A DNA stretch of 64,000 nucleotides from Planctomycetota bacterium. Lineage in GTDB: Bacteria > Planctomycetota > B15-G4. The stretch covers positions 1 through 64,000 of the forward strand of contig JACKHP010000010.1 in the NCBI GenBank assembly GCA_020638905.1, given 5' to 3'. Both the position numbers and the translations under genes were made by a program. Of this stretch, positions 33,864 to 42,900 are shown piece by piece (within the stretch, counting starts at the first letter, position 1; every line of letters starts with the position of its first letter). A model generated the notes under the pieces. That model ran no database searches and had not been told where the DNA came from. It was given only the letters and a program-made list of their open reading frames with translations.

Positions 33864-34874
33864 TCAAGCCGGCGGCCCCCAGGAGAGCGCCCGGATGTCG
33901 AGCAGGTCCTGGATGTCGAGCAGTCCCACGGGACGGCGCGCGTCGTCGATCACCGCGAGCTGGTCGATCTTGCGCTCGCGCAGCACGCGCAGCGCGTCGC
34001 CCACGAGCGCGTCGGGCCCGATCGTGATCGGATGGCGCGTCATGAACTCGTCGATCGGACGGTGCATGAGCTCGAAGCTGCCCTGCGCGCGCGCGGCGAG
34101 CAGGTTCCGGCGCAGGTCACCGTCGGTGTAGAACCCGGCGAAGCGTCCGTCGGCGTCGGCCACGACCACCGCCCCGGGACGTCCCGGCGTCGAGGTCATG
34201 ACCTCGACCGCGGCCACCAGGCCGGTGCCGGTGCTCACGAGCGGCAGGGCCTCGCCGCGCCGCATGACCTCGCCGACCTTGGTGAGCGTGCGTCCCAGGT
34301 TGCCCGCCGGATGGAAGCGCGCGAACTCCTCGGGCGAGAAGTTGCGCTCCTTGAGCACGGCCATGGCGAGCGCGTCGCCCAGGGCCAGCATGACCGTCGT
34401 GCTCGTGGTCGGCGCGAGTCCCAGGGGACAGGCCTCGGTCACGTGGCCGTAGTCGAGGCAGACGTGGGCGTGGCGCCCCAGCGGCGAGTCGAGGTGCGCG
34501 GTGATGGCGATGGTCTGCACGCCGAGGCCGGCCAGCGGGTCGAGCAGGCGCAGCAGCTCGGCGGTCGTGCCGCTGTTGCTGAGCGCGAGCACGACATCGG
34601 CCCGGGTGACCCGTCCCAGGTCGCCGTGCAGGGCCTCGACCGGGTGCAGGAAGTCGGACGGCGTGCCGGTGCTGGCCAGGGTGGCCGAGATCTTGCGGGC
34701 GATGATGCCGGCCTTGCCGATGCCGGTGGCGATGACCCGTCCGGTGCAGGCGGCGATCAGGCGCACCGCCCGGACGAAGTCGTCGTCGAGGGTGCGCTGC
34801 ATGTGCTCGAGGGCCGCGGCCTCGGTGGCCAGCAGTTCCCGGGCTCCGGCGAGGATGTCGTGGTCGTCCGCCAA
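33864..34874 (-). CDS. kdsD: D-arabinose 5-phosphate isomerase KdsD (SIS plus two CBS domains)
   Basis: Converts ribulose-5-P to arabinose-5-P, the first step to Kdo. 336 residues from TTG 34874 with AAGGG six bases upstream; this is the normal length. SIS domain: GRVIATGIGKAGIIARKISATLASTGTPSDFLHP, LALSNSGTTAELL; then two CBS domains from about residue 215 (VMTSTPGRPGAVVVADADGRFAG; MTRHPITIGPDA and VIDDARRPVGLLDIQDLL). It opens the kdsD-kdsC-bridge-lptD-tat transcription unit, with a divergent partner (the M50 gene) 124 bp away. Confidence 0.94.
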   Translation of the reverse strand: MADDHDILAGARELLATEAAALEHMQRTLDDDFVRAVRLIAACTGRVIATGIGKAGIIARKISATLASTGTPSDFLHPVEALHGDLGRVTRADVVLALSNSGTTAELLRLLDPLAGLGVQTIAITAHLDSPLGRHAHVCLDYGHVTEACPLGLAPTTSTTVMLALGDALAMAVLKERNFSPEEFARFHPAGNLGRTLTKVGEVMRRGEALPLVSTGTGLVAAVEVMTSTPGRPGAVVVADADGRFAGFYTDGDLRRNLLAARAQGSFELMHRPIDEFMTRHPITIGPDALVGDALRVLRERKIDQLAVIDDARRPVGLLDIQDLLDIRALSWGPPA

Positions 34875-34998
34875 GGCGCCCTTCCGGCCGGGGGATGCTC
34901 GCGGCCCGCGGACGGCGCGGGAACGGCGCTGGGTGCCGCGCGGGCGGCTGCTAGAGTAGCGATTCCCAGCTCCCGATCGCAGTCCGAGCGCCCTCCTC

Positions 34999-35751
34999 GT
35001 GCCCGAAGATCCGTACGTCCTGACCGGCCTGATCGTGGTCCTGCTGCTGTCGCTGGCGTGGCACGAGTCGGCGCACGCCTGGGTGGCCGACCGGCTCGGC
35101 GACCCCACCGCTCGCCGCCTCGGACGGGTCACGCTCAACCCGCTCAAGCACCTCGACCCGTGGATGTCGTTCCTCGTGCCGCTGCTCATGTACCGGCTCA
35201 CGGGCATCGCCTTCGGGGGCGGCAAACCGGTGCCCATCGACCCGCGCAACTTCCCGACGGAGCACCGGGCGCGCAACTTCATGCTCGTGGCGCTGGCCGG
35301 GCCCGGCAGCAACCTGTTCCTGGCCGGGGTCTTCAGCCTCGTCTTCACCGTCTGCGTCTGGACGGGCGTCATCGCGGCCGGTCCGCCCATCCCGAACCCG
35401 TACCACGCGGCGAGCAGCGTGTCGCGCGTGCCGTCGCTGCTGTACGACTCCGACTCGCTGATCACGACCTGCCTCCAGCTCGCGGTCTACCTGAACGTCC
35501 TGCTCGCGGTGTTCAACCTGGTCCCGCTCCCGCCGCTCGACGGCAGCCGCTTCGTGGGATGGCTCCTGCCGCGTCCGCTGCAGAACGGCTGGTACCGGCT
35601 CGATCGCGTCGGCTTCGTGCTCGTGGTCGTCTTCTTCCTGTGGCTCCACGGGTTCACCCTCATGAGCTGGGTGTTCGAGCCGGTCTTCACTGCCTACGCC
35701 TCGGTGAGCGACCGGCTCATCGCCCTCGACCCGCTCGGAGTGCTCCGTTGA
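34999..35751 (+). CDS. M50 family intramembrane metalloprotease (site-2 protease)
   Basis: Membrane zinc protease of 250 residues with four to five hydrophobic segments. The metal motif is WHESAHAWVADRLGD (His22-Glu23-His26, HExxH), then FGGGKPVPIDPRNF and LAGPGSNLFLA, and the third ligand region NLVPLPPLDGSR (the NPxPPLDG motif). It is a compact group III type without PDZ or CBS domains. GTG at 34999 has no clear ribosome-binding site. The stop overlaps the scpA TTG (TTGA), so the two are coupled. Substrate unknown; regulated proteolysis of an anti-sigma factor is plausible given the many anti-sigma genes here (inference). Confidence 0.9.
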   Translation: MPEDPYVLTGLIVVLLLSLAWHESAHAWVADRLGDPTARRLGRVTLNPLKHLDPWMSFLVPLLMYRLTGIAFGGGKPVPIDPRNFPTEHRARNFMLVALAGPGSNLFLAGVFSLVFTVCVWTGVIAAGPPIPNPYHAASSVSRVPSLLYDSDSLITTCLQLAVYLNVLLAVFNLVPLPPLDGSRFVGWLLPRPLQNGWYRLDRVGFVLVVVFFLWLHGFTLMSWVFEPVFTAYASVSDRLIALDPLGVLR

Positions 35752-36674
35752 ACGACCAGGTCTTCGAGCTCGACAACTTCCGCGGCCCGCTCGACCTCCT
35801 GCTGCACCTCGTGCGCGAGCAGGAGATGGAGGTCGTCGACGTCGACCTCTCGCGGCTGTGCGACCAGTACCTCGCGGCGGTGGCGGTGATGCAGGCCGTC
35901 GACATTAACCTGGCGGGCGAGTTCCTGGTCATGGCCTCGACGCTCGTGCTCGTGAAGTCGCGCGCGATCCTGCCCCGCGAAGAAGAGGTCGACCTCGAGG
36001 AGGAGCTCGATCCGGGCGACGAGCTCATCCAGCAGCTGCTCGAGTACCGCAAGTACAAGACGCTCTCGCTGGCCCTCGACGGGCGCGCCGAAGACCGCAC
36101 CAAGCGCCTCGTGCGCGGCGCCCACGAGGTGCCGCCCGACGAGGAGAACGACCTGGCCGAGATCGACGTCTGGGATCTCTGCGTCGCGTACGTGCGCCTC
36201 ATGGAGGAGATCGGTCTCCGGCGCACCTTCCACACGCTCAAGAACGAGAAGCCGCTGCGCGTCTACCTCGACGAGGTGGTCGAGTGCCTGCAGGGCAAGG
36301 AGGTCGCCACGCTGCGCGAGCTGATCGTGCGCGCGGGCGACGGACAGGACGTGTTCGGCTACTTCCTGGCGGTGCTCGAACTCGTCAAGAGCATGCAGGT
36401 CGAGGTCGAGCAGGAGCCCGACAGCCGCGAGATCCTGATCAGGCTGCGGCAGGAGCGGCCGGCCCTGGCGACGGTCTTCGGCGAGCGCGTCGAGGCGACC
36501 TCCGAGGAGGCGCGCGATCCGGCCGACCCGGTCGCCGAGGCGTCTGGCGGGGACCGGGACGATGTCGTGGACGACGACACCTCCGACGGCTTGGCCGCAT
36601 CCGACCCGAACGATATGGTAAGCCCCCTCGCCGCTCGACCCGAAGAGCGGGAGGGCGAGCAGGACACCCGCTGA
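35748..36674 (+). CDS. scpA: Segregation and condensation protein A
   Basis: Kleisin subunit of the SMC-ScpAB condensin that helps separate sister chromosomes. 308 residues from TTG 35748. N-terminal FRGPLDLLLHLVREQEMEVVDVDL (SMC neck-binding helix), FLVMASTLVLVKSRAILP, and a central GDELIQQLLEYRKYKTL, then the winged-helix half with EVATLRELIVRAGD and FLAVLELVKSMQVEVEQEP. The last ~55 residues are acidic, low-complexity extra sequence. No scpB or smc is in the window. Co-occurrence with parB in the origin region is functionally coherent. Confidence 0.92.
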   Translation: MNDQVFELDNFRGPLDLLLHLVREQEMEVVDVDLSRLCDQYLAAVAVMQAVDINLAGEFLVMASTLVLVKSRAILPREEEVDLEEELDPGDELIQQLLEYRKYKTLSLALDGRAEDRTKRLVRGAHEVPPDEENDLAEIDVWDLCVAYVRLMEEIGLRRTFHTLKNEKPLRVYLDEVVECLQGKEVATLRELIVRAGDGQDVFGYFLAVLELVKSMQVEVEQEPDSREILIRLRQERPALATVFGERVEATSEEARDPADPVAEASGGDRDDVVDDDTSDGLAASDPNDMVSPLAARPEEREGEQDTR

Positions 36675-36717
36675 CCGGGGCCGCGACAGGCCCGTCCCAC
36701 CGACCGGAGCATCGAAC

Positions 36718-37059
36718 ATGGGCGCGAACGCCAAGGAATTCACCGACGCGAACTTCGAGGCCGAGGTGCTCAAGTCGTCGAAGCCGGTCGTGGTCGACCT
36801 GTGGGCCGACTGGTGCGCCCCTTGCCGCGCGATCGCGCCGATCGTCGAGAAGCTCGCCGGCGAGCTGAAGGACACGATCACCATCGGCAAGCTCGACACG
36901 AACAGCAACCCGAACGTCCCGTCGCGCTTCGGCGTCACGGCCATCCCCACGCTGCTGCTGTTCAACGGCGGCAAGGAGGTGGGACGCGTCGTCGGCGGCG
37001 GACGCACCGGCGACGACCTGAAGCGCGAGTTCAGCAAGGCGTTCGGCGTGGCCGTGTGA
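36718..37059 (+). CDS. trxA: Thioredoxin with CAPC active site
   Basis: 113-residue cytoplasmic disulfide reductase. Thioredoxin fold with VVVDLWADWCAPCRAIAPI; active Cys33 and Cys36 flank Ala-Pro in place of the usual Gly-Pro. cis-Pro segment VTAIPTLLLFNGGKEVGRVVGG is intact. Such CAPC sites occur in some thioredoxins and usually shift redox potential slightly (family knowledge). GGAG lies upstream of the ATG. It is followed by fmt after 25 bp. Confidence 0.94.
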   Translation: MGANAKEFTDANFEAEVLKSSKPVVVDLWADWCAPCRAIAPIVEKLAGELKDTITIGKLDTNSNPNVPSRFGVTAIPTLLLFNGGKEVGRVVGGGRTGDDLKREFSKAFGVAV

Positions 37060-37084
37060 GGGGCACCGTCCCCTCGAGCCTCCG

Positions 37085-38014
37085 ATGAGGGTCACGCTGC
37101 TCGCGTCCGCCGCGTTCGGCGTGCCCACGCTCGACACGCTGCTCTCCCACGGACACGAGGTCTCCGTGGGGACGCAGCCGGCCCGACCCGCCGGGCGCGG
37201 GCGCCGTCCGCAACCGACCGAGGTGGCGCACCACGCGCACTCGCTCGGGCTGCCGGCCTTCGAACTCGACGACGTGAACGGTCCCGAGGGCCTGCGTTGG
37301 CTCACGTCGAGCGTGCCCGACATCGTGGTCGTGGTGGCCTTCGGGCAGAAGCTGGGGCCCGCCGTGCGCGCGGCCGCGCCCTGGGGGTGCGTGAACATCC
37401 ACCCGTCGCTGTTGCCGCGCTGGCGCGGCGCGGCGCCGGTGAACCACACGATCCTGGCCGGTGACGAGCGCACCGGCGTGTGCGTCATCGACGTGGTCGA
37501 GCGCATGGACGCCGGCGCGATCCTCGGACGGGTCGAGACCGACGTCGATCGTAAGACCGCCGGAGAGCTGCTCGACGAGCTCGCGCTGGCCGGCGCGAAC
37601 CTCCTCGTGCGCCTGATCGACCGCATGGCGGCCGACGAGATCGAGCGCATCCCGCAAGACGAGTCCCGCGTCACGCGGGCCCCGAAGCTCACCGCCGACG
37701 ACGGACGCATCCGCTGGGAGCACGACGCGGTCGATGTCGACCGCCGCGTGCGCGCGGTCACGCCGCGTCCCGGGGCGTTCGCGCTCGTCGAGGACGTGAC
37801 GCGCCTGCGCATCCTGGCCGGCGAGCCGGCGGCGTGCCCGAAGGGCTCCCTGCCGGGCGAGATCGTCGAGGCCTCCGAGCAGGGCGTCTTCGTCGCCTGC
37901 GGACGCGGTGCGTATCGCATCACGCGCCTGCAGCGCGAGGGCGGACGCCCGCTCGACGCGGCCGAGTACCTGCGCGGCCACGCCCTGCCCGCGGGCGCGC
38001 GGCTCGGCCCGTGA
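37085..38014 (+). CDS. fmt: Methionyl-tRNA formyltransferase
   Basis: Formylates initiator Met-tRNA. 309 residues, normal length. The catalytic region is VVVVAFGQKLG and NIHPSLLPRWRGAAPVNHTIL (Asn-His and SLLPxxRGAAP), with MDAGAIL and the C-terminal OB-fold with ITRLQREGG. One of the neighbouring genes usually expected (def) is not adjacent, while rsmB follows directly with a GTGA overlap, a common fmt-rsmB pairing. Confidence 0.95.
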   Translation: MRVTLLASAAFGVPTLDTLLSHGHEVSVGTQPARPAGRGRRPQPTEVAHHAHSLGLPAFELDDVNGPEGLRWLTSSVPDIVVVVAFGQKLGPAVRAAAPWGCVNIHPSLLPRWRGAAPVNHTILAGDERTGVCVIDVVERMDAGAILGRVETDVDRKTAGELLDELALAGANLLVRLIDRMAADEIERIPQDESRVTRAPKLTADDGRIRWEHDAVDVDRRVRAVTPRPGAFALVEDVTRLRILAGEPAACPKGSLPGEIVEASEQGVFVACGRGAYRITRLQREGGRPLDAAEYLRGHALPAGARLGP

Positions 38015-39312
38015 GAGAGCGCGCACTCGCGGTCCTGGTCTCCGTCGACGGCGGCGCGTTCGCGTCGGAGCGCCTGCTGCCGAGCGATCCGCCGTTCGTG
38101 CGCGAGCTCGTGCTGGGCGTGCTGCGCCGGCGGCTCACGCTCGACGCGATCTACGCGGCGTTCGGGCGACGTCCGCTCGAGGACCTCGACGTCGACGTGC
38201 GCTCGGCCATCCGCGCCGGCCTGTACCAGCTGCACTTCATGGACGGCATCCCGCCCCACGCCGCCGTGGCCGAGACGGTCGGCACGCTGCGCCTCGCCAG
38301 CCGGCGCGCCTACGTGAACGCGGTGCTGCGCGCGATCCAGCGCGAGTCGCGACGCGTGCCGCCGGCCGCCGACCGGGGCGGCGCGCACCCGAGCAAGCGC
38401 CTCGAGCGCGAGGGACGCAGCGTGAGCTTCTTCTCGCGGCGCGTGTTCCCCGATCCCGCCGAAGACCGCGTGGGCTGGCTCTCGGTGTTGCACAGCCATC
38501 CGCGCCTGCTCGTCGAGCGCTGGCTCGCGCAGGTCGGCGAGGACGAGGCCGTGCGGCGCATGCAGGCGGGCAACGCCACGCCGCCGCTCGTGCTGCGGCC
38601 GTGCGCGCCGCGCGTCGACGCGCTCGAGCTCGCACGCCGGCTCGACGCCGAAGGCGTGAGCGTGCGCCTGGTCGAGCGCGAGAGCGGACGTCACGCCGTC
38701 TCGGCTCCGCCGGGCGCGCGCAAGCTGTTCTCGACGCGCGCCTTCCGCGAAGGCCTGTTCAGCGTGCAGGACGCCGCCCAGATGGACGCCGTCGAACTGC
38801 TCGCGCCCGATCCCGACGCCGTGGTCTGGGACGTCTGCGCCGCGCCGGGCGGCAAGACCACCCAGATCGCCGAGCAGCTCGCGTCGGGCCGGGGTCGCAT
38901 CGTCGCCACCGACCTCGTCCCCGACAGGCTGCGCAAGGTCGAGGAGAACCTCGCGCGCCTCGGCCTCGCCGAGCGCGTGGTCACCGCCGCCCACGACGCG
39001 CTCTCCGACGCGCCGCCGCCGCACATGCCCAGCGGCGGCTTCGACGCGGTGCTGCTCGACGCGCCGTGCAGCAACACGGCCGTGCTCGCGCGACGTCCCG
39101 AGGCGCGCTGGCGGCTGACCGCGGCGACGTTCGACGAGATGGGCGCGCTCCAGGCGCGCATGCTGCGCTCGGTGCGACGCTGGGTGCGCCCCGGGGGACG
39201 GCTCGTGTACTCGGTCTGCACCTACGAGCCCGAGGAAGGCGCGGCCCACGCGCTCGCTCCCACGCGCTCGCCCTTCGCCTGGCTCGACGCGCCGCAGGAG
39301 CGCGCGCCGTGA
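38011..39312 (+). CDS. rsmB: 16S rRNA (cytosine-967-C5) methyltransferase RsmB
   Basis: 433 residues. N-terminal NusB-like helical domain (RERALAVLVSVDGGAF, AIRAGLYQLHFMDGIPPHAAVAETV) fused to the SAM methyltransferase domain: QDAAQMDAVELL, VWDVCAAPGGKTTQIAEQLA, LLDAPCSNTAVLARRPEARWR (motif IV Cys) and LVYSVCTYEPEEG (catalytic motif VI Cys). An ~60-residue charged insertion after residue 110 (FSRRVFPDPAEDRVG) is not in short RsmB forms. Coupled on both sides: GTGA with fmt and with the following TIM-barrel gene. Confidence 0.92.
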   Translation: MRERALAVLVSVDGGAFASERLLPSDPPFVRELVLGVLRRRLTLDAIYAAFGRRPLEDLDVDVRSAIRAGLYQLHFMDGIPPHAAVAETVGTLRLASRRAYVNAVLRAIQRESRRVPPAADRGGAHPSKRLEREGRSVSFFSRRVFPDPAEDRVGWLSVLHSHPRLLVERWLAQVGEDEAVRRMQAGNATPPLVLRPCAPRVDALELARRLDAEGVSVRLVERESGRHAVSAPPGARKLFSTRAFREGLFSVQDAAQMDAVELLAPDPDAVVWDVCAAPGGKTTQIAEQLASGRGRIVATDLVPDRLRKVEENLARLGLAERVVTAAHDALSDAPPPHMPSGGFDAVLLDAPCSNTAVLARRPEARWRLTAATFDEMGALQARMLRSVRRWVRPGGRLVYSVCTYEPEEGAAHALAPTRSPFAWLDAPQERAP

Positions 39313-40253
39313 CGTCCCCGCGGCTGGGATACAACAGCAACGGCTTCCCGCAGCACCGTCTGCCCGAGCTCGTCGACCTGCTGGCCGACCTCGGCTACGA
39401 GGCCCTCGCGCTCACGCCCGACGCAGGACGCCTCGACCCGTGCCGTCCGCTCGTGCGCGACGAGCTGCGCGAGGTCGGCGCGCGACTCTCGGCGCGCGGG
39501 CTCGCCTGCGCGGTCGAGACCGGCGCGCGCTTCGTGCTCGATCCCCTGCGCAAGCACCAGCCGACGCTGCTGGACGACGACGCGGGCGAGGCCGAGCGAC
39601 GGCTCGAGATGCTGCTGCGTTGCCTCGAGATCGCGGCCGGGCTCGGCGCCGAGACGTTCTCGTTCTGGGCCGGACGTCCTTTGCGCGGCCTGCCGTGCGA
39701 CGGGCCGTCGGGGACGACGATCCCCGGCGAGCGGGCGTCCGGCGGACCCTCGTTCGACGCGCTGCTCGACCGGCTGTGCGCGGGCACGGAACGCCTGCTC
39801 GACGCGGCCCGGGGCAGCGGCGTGACCATCTGCTTCGAGCCCGAGCCCGGCATGCTCGTGGCCAGCCTGCCCGAGCTCGACGCGTATCTCGCGCGACTCG
39901 GGCGCGACGACCTGCGCGTGATGCTCGACGTGGGCCACGTCCCGGTGACCGACGGCGTGACGCCGCACGAGGCGCTGCGCCGGCTCGGTCCGCGTCTGGG
40001 CGGGCTGCAGCTCGACGACGCGCGCCCCGGCGTCCACGAGCACCTGTTCCCGGGCGAAGGAGTGGTCGACTTCGCGGCCGTGTTCGCCGCGGCACGCGAG
40101 GCGGGCTTCGCCGGACTGGCGTGCGTCGAGCTGCCGCGCCACGGGCACGATCCGGTCGAGACGGCGCGGCGTGCGCTCCACGTGCTGCGCGAGGCCCGCC
40201 AATCGGGTGAGGCGCCGGGCGCAGCCGCCGCGCCCGAGGGCGATGCGCGATGA
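39309..40253 (+). CDS. Sugar-phosphate isomerase/epimerase-like TIM-barrel protein
   Basis: 314 residues of the xylose-isomerase-like (AP_endonuc_2) TIM-barrel superfamily. GTG at 39309 overlaps the rsmB stop. Visible elements: LGYNSNGFPQHRLPELVDLLADLGYEALALTPD, GAETFSFWAG, ICFEPEPGMLVAS (metal Glu), VMLDVGHVPVTDG (Asp/His), QLDDARPGVHEHLFPGEGVVDF and ACVELPRHGHD. Metal ligands typical of this superfamily are present, so it is probably an active enzyme, but the substrate cannot be assigned. It ends with a four-base overlap to the GNAT gene. Confidence 0.75.
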   Translation: MTSPRLGYNSNGFPQHRLPELVDLLADLGYEALALTPDAGRLDPCRPLVRDELREVGARLSARGLACAVETGARFVLDPLRKHQPTLLDDDAGEAERRLEMLLRCLEIAAGLGAETFSFWAGRPLRGLPCDGPSGTTIPGERASGGPSFDALLDRLCAGTERLLDAARGSGVTICFEPEPGMLVASLPELDAYLARLGRDDLRVMLDVGHVPVTDGVTPHEALRRLGPRLGGLQLDDARPGVHEHLFPGEGVVDFAAVFAAAREAGFAGLACVELPRHGHDPVETARRALHVLREARQSGEAPGAAAAPEGDAR

Positions 40254-40840
40254 GTGCCGAGCGCGCGCCCGGTGCGTCGTCCCGCGAGGGGACGGCCGCG
40301 CGTCGCGCCTCATCGAGGCCGCGTGTGCGGCTCGTCCATCCGCACCACACCGACGCCGAGGAGTTCGTGGCCGCCGCGCGTCGGAGCCGCGCGCTGCACG
40401 CCAGTTGGGTCGCGCCGCCGCGCGACCGCGAGGCCTTCGACGCCTGGATCGAGGCGCGTCGCGGTCCGCGTCACGCGAGCTTCCTGGCTCGCGACCTCGA
40501 GGACGACGGTCTGGTGGGCTACTTCGGCCTGAGCGAGATCGTGCGGGGTCCCATGCAGAGCGCGTACCTGGGCTTCTATGCCTTCGCGCCGCTCGCGGGA
40601 CGCGGGCTCATGACCGAGGCGCTGTCCCAGGTGCTGCGCCGTGCCTTCGTCGAGCTGGGGCTGCACCGCGTCGAGGCCAACATCCAGCCCGCGAACGAGC
40701 GCTCGCGGGCGCTCGTCGAACGCTGCGGCTTCACGCTCGAGGGCTACTCGCCGCGCTACCTCAAGATCGCCGGACGCTGGCGTGACCATGAACGCTGGGC
40801 GGTCGTCCGCGACGACTGGAAGACGCGCCGCCGGCGCTGA
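40250..40840 (+). CDS. GNAT N-acetyltransferase (RimJ/RimL-like)
   Basis: 196-residue acetyl-CoA-dependent acetyltransferase. After a basic N-terminal ~25 residues comes RLVHPHHTDAEEFVAAARRSRALHASWV, then LVGYFGLSEIVRG, the CoA-binding LAGRGLMTEALSQVLRRAF and GLHRVEANIQPANERSRALVERCGFTLEGYSPRYLKI, which is close to RimJ/RimL. Probably acetylates a protein N-terminus or small molecule (inference). ATG overlaps the previous stop; the gene ends the operon that began with the M50 protease. Confidence 0.85.
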   Translation: MSAERAPGASSREGTAARRASSRPRVRLVHPHHTDAEEFVAAARRSRALHASWVAPPRDREAFDAWIEARRGPRHASFLARDLEDDGLVGYFGLSEIVRGPMQSAYLGFYAFAPLAGRGLMTEALSQVLRRAFVELGLHRVEANIQPANERSRALVERCGFTLEGYSPRYLKIAGRWRDHERWAVVRDDWKTRRRR

Positions 40841-40862
40841 GCGACGGACGGGCGAGCGCGCG

Positions 40863-41879
40863 TCAGGCCTCGCGCTCGCGCGTCGGCGCCCGGTCGCCGC
40901 GGGGCGCCAGGCCGAGCCCGTCGCGCACCTCGCGGCGGGCGCCGGGGTGCGGTTCGAACGAGACCGGACCGAAGCGCTCGATGACGCACGGCACGGGCGC
41001 GCCCGCGGGATCATCGTCGAAGAGCAGTTCGGCGCGCCGGTCGGGCAGCTTCGCCGGCGACGGAGGGCGCTCGTCGCCCGGGAAGATCACGCCGAACCCG
41101 CCACCGGGAGTCGAGTTGACCACGACGACCTCGAGCAGCGCGTCCGTCGAGAGGCGCAACCGAGCCCGCCGCCGCGAGCACGTCCCGCGCGGGAGCAGCA
41201 CCTCGAGGCGGCCCCTGGGGAGGCTGCCGAGCCAGGTCTGGATCTGCGTCGCGTGGTACTCGTCGTCCTTCGCCCGCAGGTGCCGCCAGGGCCTGATCTC
41301 GCCGCTGCCCAGTTTCGAGAGCTCGACGCGCAACGCGTCGTGGAGGTGACGCAGCGCCTTGCGATGCGCCCTGCGTCCGGCCGAGTCGGGCGGGCCGAGC
41401 CCCGACGGGGGGTCGGCATCGAGGGTCAGCTCGGGACGCGCCACGGCGCGCAGCAGATCGCGCCGCAGCGCGGGATCCTCGCGCTCGATCCAGGCCGAGA
41501 CGACGTGGTCGATGTGCTCGCGCACCTCGTTCGCCGCCGACTGGTCGATCGGCCGGGGCGTCCCGGGGGCCGGCACCACCGGTGTCTCCGGGAGGAGGAC
41601 GAGGCCGCCGCGCTGGCGCTCGCGCAGGCGGTGCGCACGGTAGACGGCGTTGCAGGTCACCACGCGCAACCAGCCCTCGATGCGTTCGGGATCGTCCAGG
41701 CGGTGGGCGTAGCGCAGCAGCTGCATCACCACGTCGGCGCTGGCGTCGGCCACGATCTCGGGATCGCGGCTGGTCCAGCGCGCGAACTCACGCACACGCG
41801 ACAGCACGGCGTCGACGACGCCCTGGGACGGCTCCCCGCGGCGGAACGACTCCAGGATCTCGGTCCACGGTGGTGACAC
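40863..41879 (-). CDS. Sigma-like protein with unusual C-terminal domain, 338 aa
   Basis: GTG at 41879 with GAGGTG eight bases upstream. Residues ~25-85 look like sigma region 2 of ECF type (EIVADASADVVMQLLRYAHRLDDPERIEGWLRVVTCNAVYRAHR, core-binding and -10 helices). No region 4 helix-turn-helix is evident. Instead a middle helical part leads into RPWRHLRAKDDEYHATQIQTWLG and a beta-rich tail (RLRLSTDALLEVVVVNSTPGGGFGVIFPGDE). It may be a diverged regulator that binds polymerase without promoter -35 contacts, or a chance resemblance. It follows the unknown TPR-like gene by 80 bp on the same strand. Confidence 0.6.
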   Translation of the reverse strand: MSPPWTEILESFRRGEPSQGVVDAVLSRVREFARWTSRDPEIVADASADVVMQLLRYAHRLDDPERIEGWLRVVTCNAVYRAHRLRERQRGGLVLLPETPVVPAPGTPRPIDQSAANEVREHIDHVVSAWIEREDPALRRDLLRAVARPELTLDADPPSGLGPPDSAGRRAHRKALRHLHDALRVELSKLGSGEIRPWRHLRAKDDEYHATQIQTWLGSLPRGRLEVLLPRGTCSRRRARLRLSTDALLEVVVVNSTPGGGFGVIFPGDERPPSPAKLPDRRAELLFDDDPAGAPVPCVIERFGPVSFEPHPGARREVRDGLGLAPRGDRAPTREREA

Positions 41880-41959
41880 GTCGACGCACCTCGGGGCCGA
41901 TCTCTCCCCCCGTCGTCCGCCAGCCCCCCCGAGCGGTCGCCGGATCGCCTCGTGGCGTC

Positions 41960-42694
41960 CTAGGTCTGTCCCGTGTCCTCCCGTCCCAAGGTCCGCAGGG
42001 GACCCGGTTCGGCGACGGCCCTCGCCAGCGCAGCCAGATCGTCGCGCGGGCGGTGCCGCGAGTGCCGGAAGAGCGCGAATTCGTCGGGCCCGGACGGCGT
42101 CTCGCGCTGCGCGAGGTCGGAGCCCGCGTGCCGGGCCTCGTCGAGCAGCGTCGCGCAGGTGTCGTGGAAGCGTCCCGAGCCTTCGCTCGCGCGCTCGAGC
42201 AGCTCGAGGTCGGCCAGCGCGCGCAGCACCAGGGCGGGATGCCGTTGGCGGTGCCACGCCGGTGCGCCGCGCGCCACGCCGACGCGCTCGACCACGCCGC
42301 GCAACGCGTCGGCGCGTCCGAGGTGTTCGTCGATGAACGCGCCGAGGAACGCGATGGCGGTGAAGACGTGCGTCGCGTCGACCTCGCGCAGGTCGCGCTC
42401 GTCGAGCAGCGTGCGCCAGCGGCGCTCGGCGCGTCCGAGCAGGTCGCGTGCGAGGGGCAGGCCCGACGGGTCGCCGGAGGATGCCGATTCGTACGCGTAC
42501 GACATCGCCACGAGGAAGCAGGCGGTCGGACTCGTCCCCCAGTGGGCGAGCTGGTCGTCGACCCAGGTGCGGAAATCGGCCCAGCGCTCGCGGGCGAAGT
42601 CGTGCTCGGCGCGCACGAGCAGCGCGTCACGCATCGGATCGAAGAGCCTCAGGGCCGGGCCCTGACGCGCACGACGCAGACGGGGAGTGTTCAC
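41960..42694 (-). CDS. Helical protein of unknown function upstream of the sigma-like gene
   Basis: I do not recognise the family. 244 residues from GTG 42694, which has an excellent AAGGAGG site; earlier in-frame text is not protein-like. It is all-helical with TPR-like pairs: ALLVRAEHDFARERWADFRTWVDD, TACFLVAMSYAYESASS, DATHVFTAIAFLGAFIDEHLG, HPALVLRALADLELLERAS. No signal peptide, membrane segment or catalytic motif. Its position directly before a sigma-like gene suggests a partner or regulator (inference). Confidence 0.65.
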   Translation of the reverse strand: MNTPRLRRARQGPALRLFDPMRDALLVRAEHDFARERWADFRTWVDDQLAHWGTSPTACFLVAMSYAYESASSGDPSGLPLARDLLGRAERRWRTLLDERDLREVDATHVFTAIAFLGAFIDEHLGRADALRGVVERVGVARGAPAWHRQRHPALVLRALADLELLERASEGSGRFHDTCATLLDEARHAGSDLAQRETPSGPDEFALFRHSRHRPRDDLAALARAVAEPGPLRTLGREDTGQT

Positions 42695-42900
42695 GAGCTC
42701 CCTCCTTCGGCGAGGCCGGACGCTGCGGGCCCCGTGGCAGCCGGGCGCCGAGCGGCGCTCCGGACCCTTCATCGCGGACGATGCTAGCGCCGGGTTCGCG
42801 GGGCGCGCAATCACGGAGCCGTGGGCGCGCAGGGCGTCGTGCCGCCGTGAGGTCGCCGCCCGCGTGTCGCGCGGGGTGCGAAACGCCCGTCAGCGTCGCC

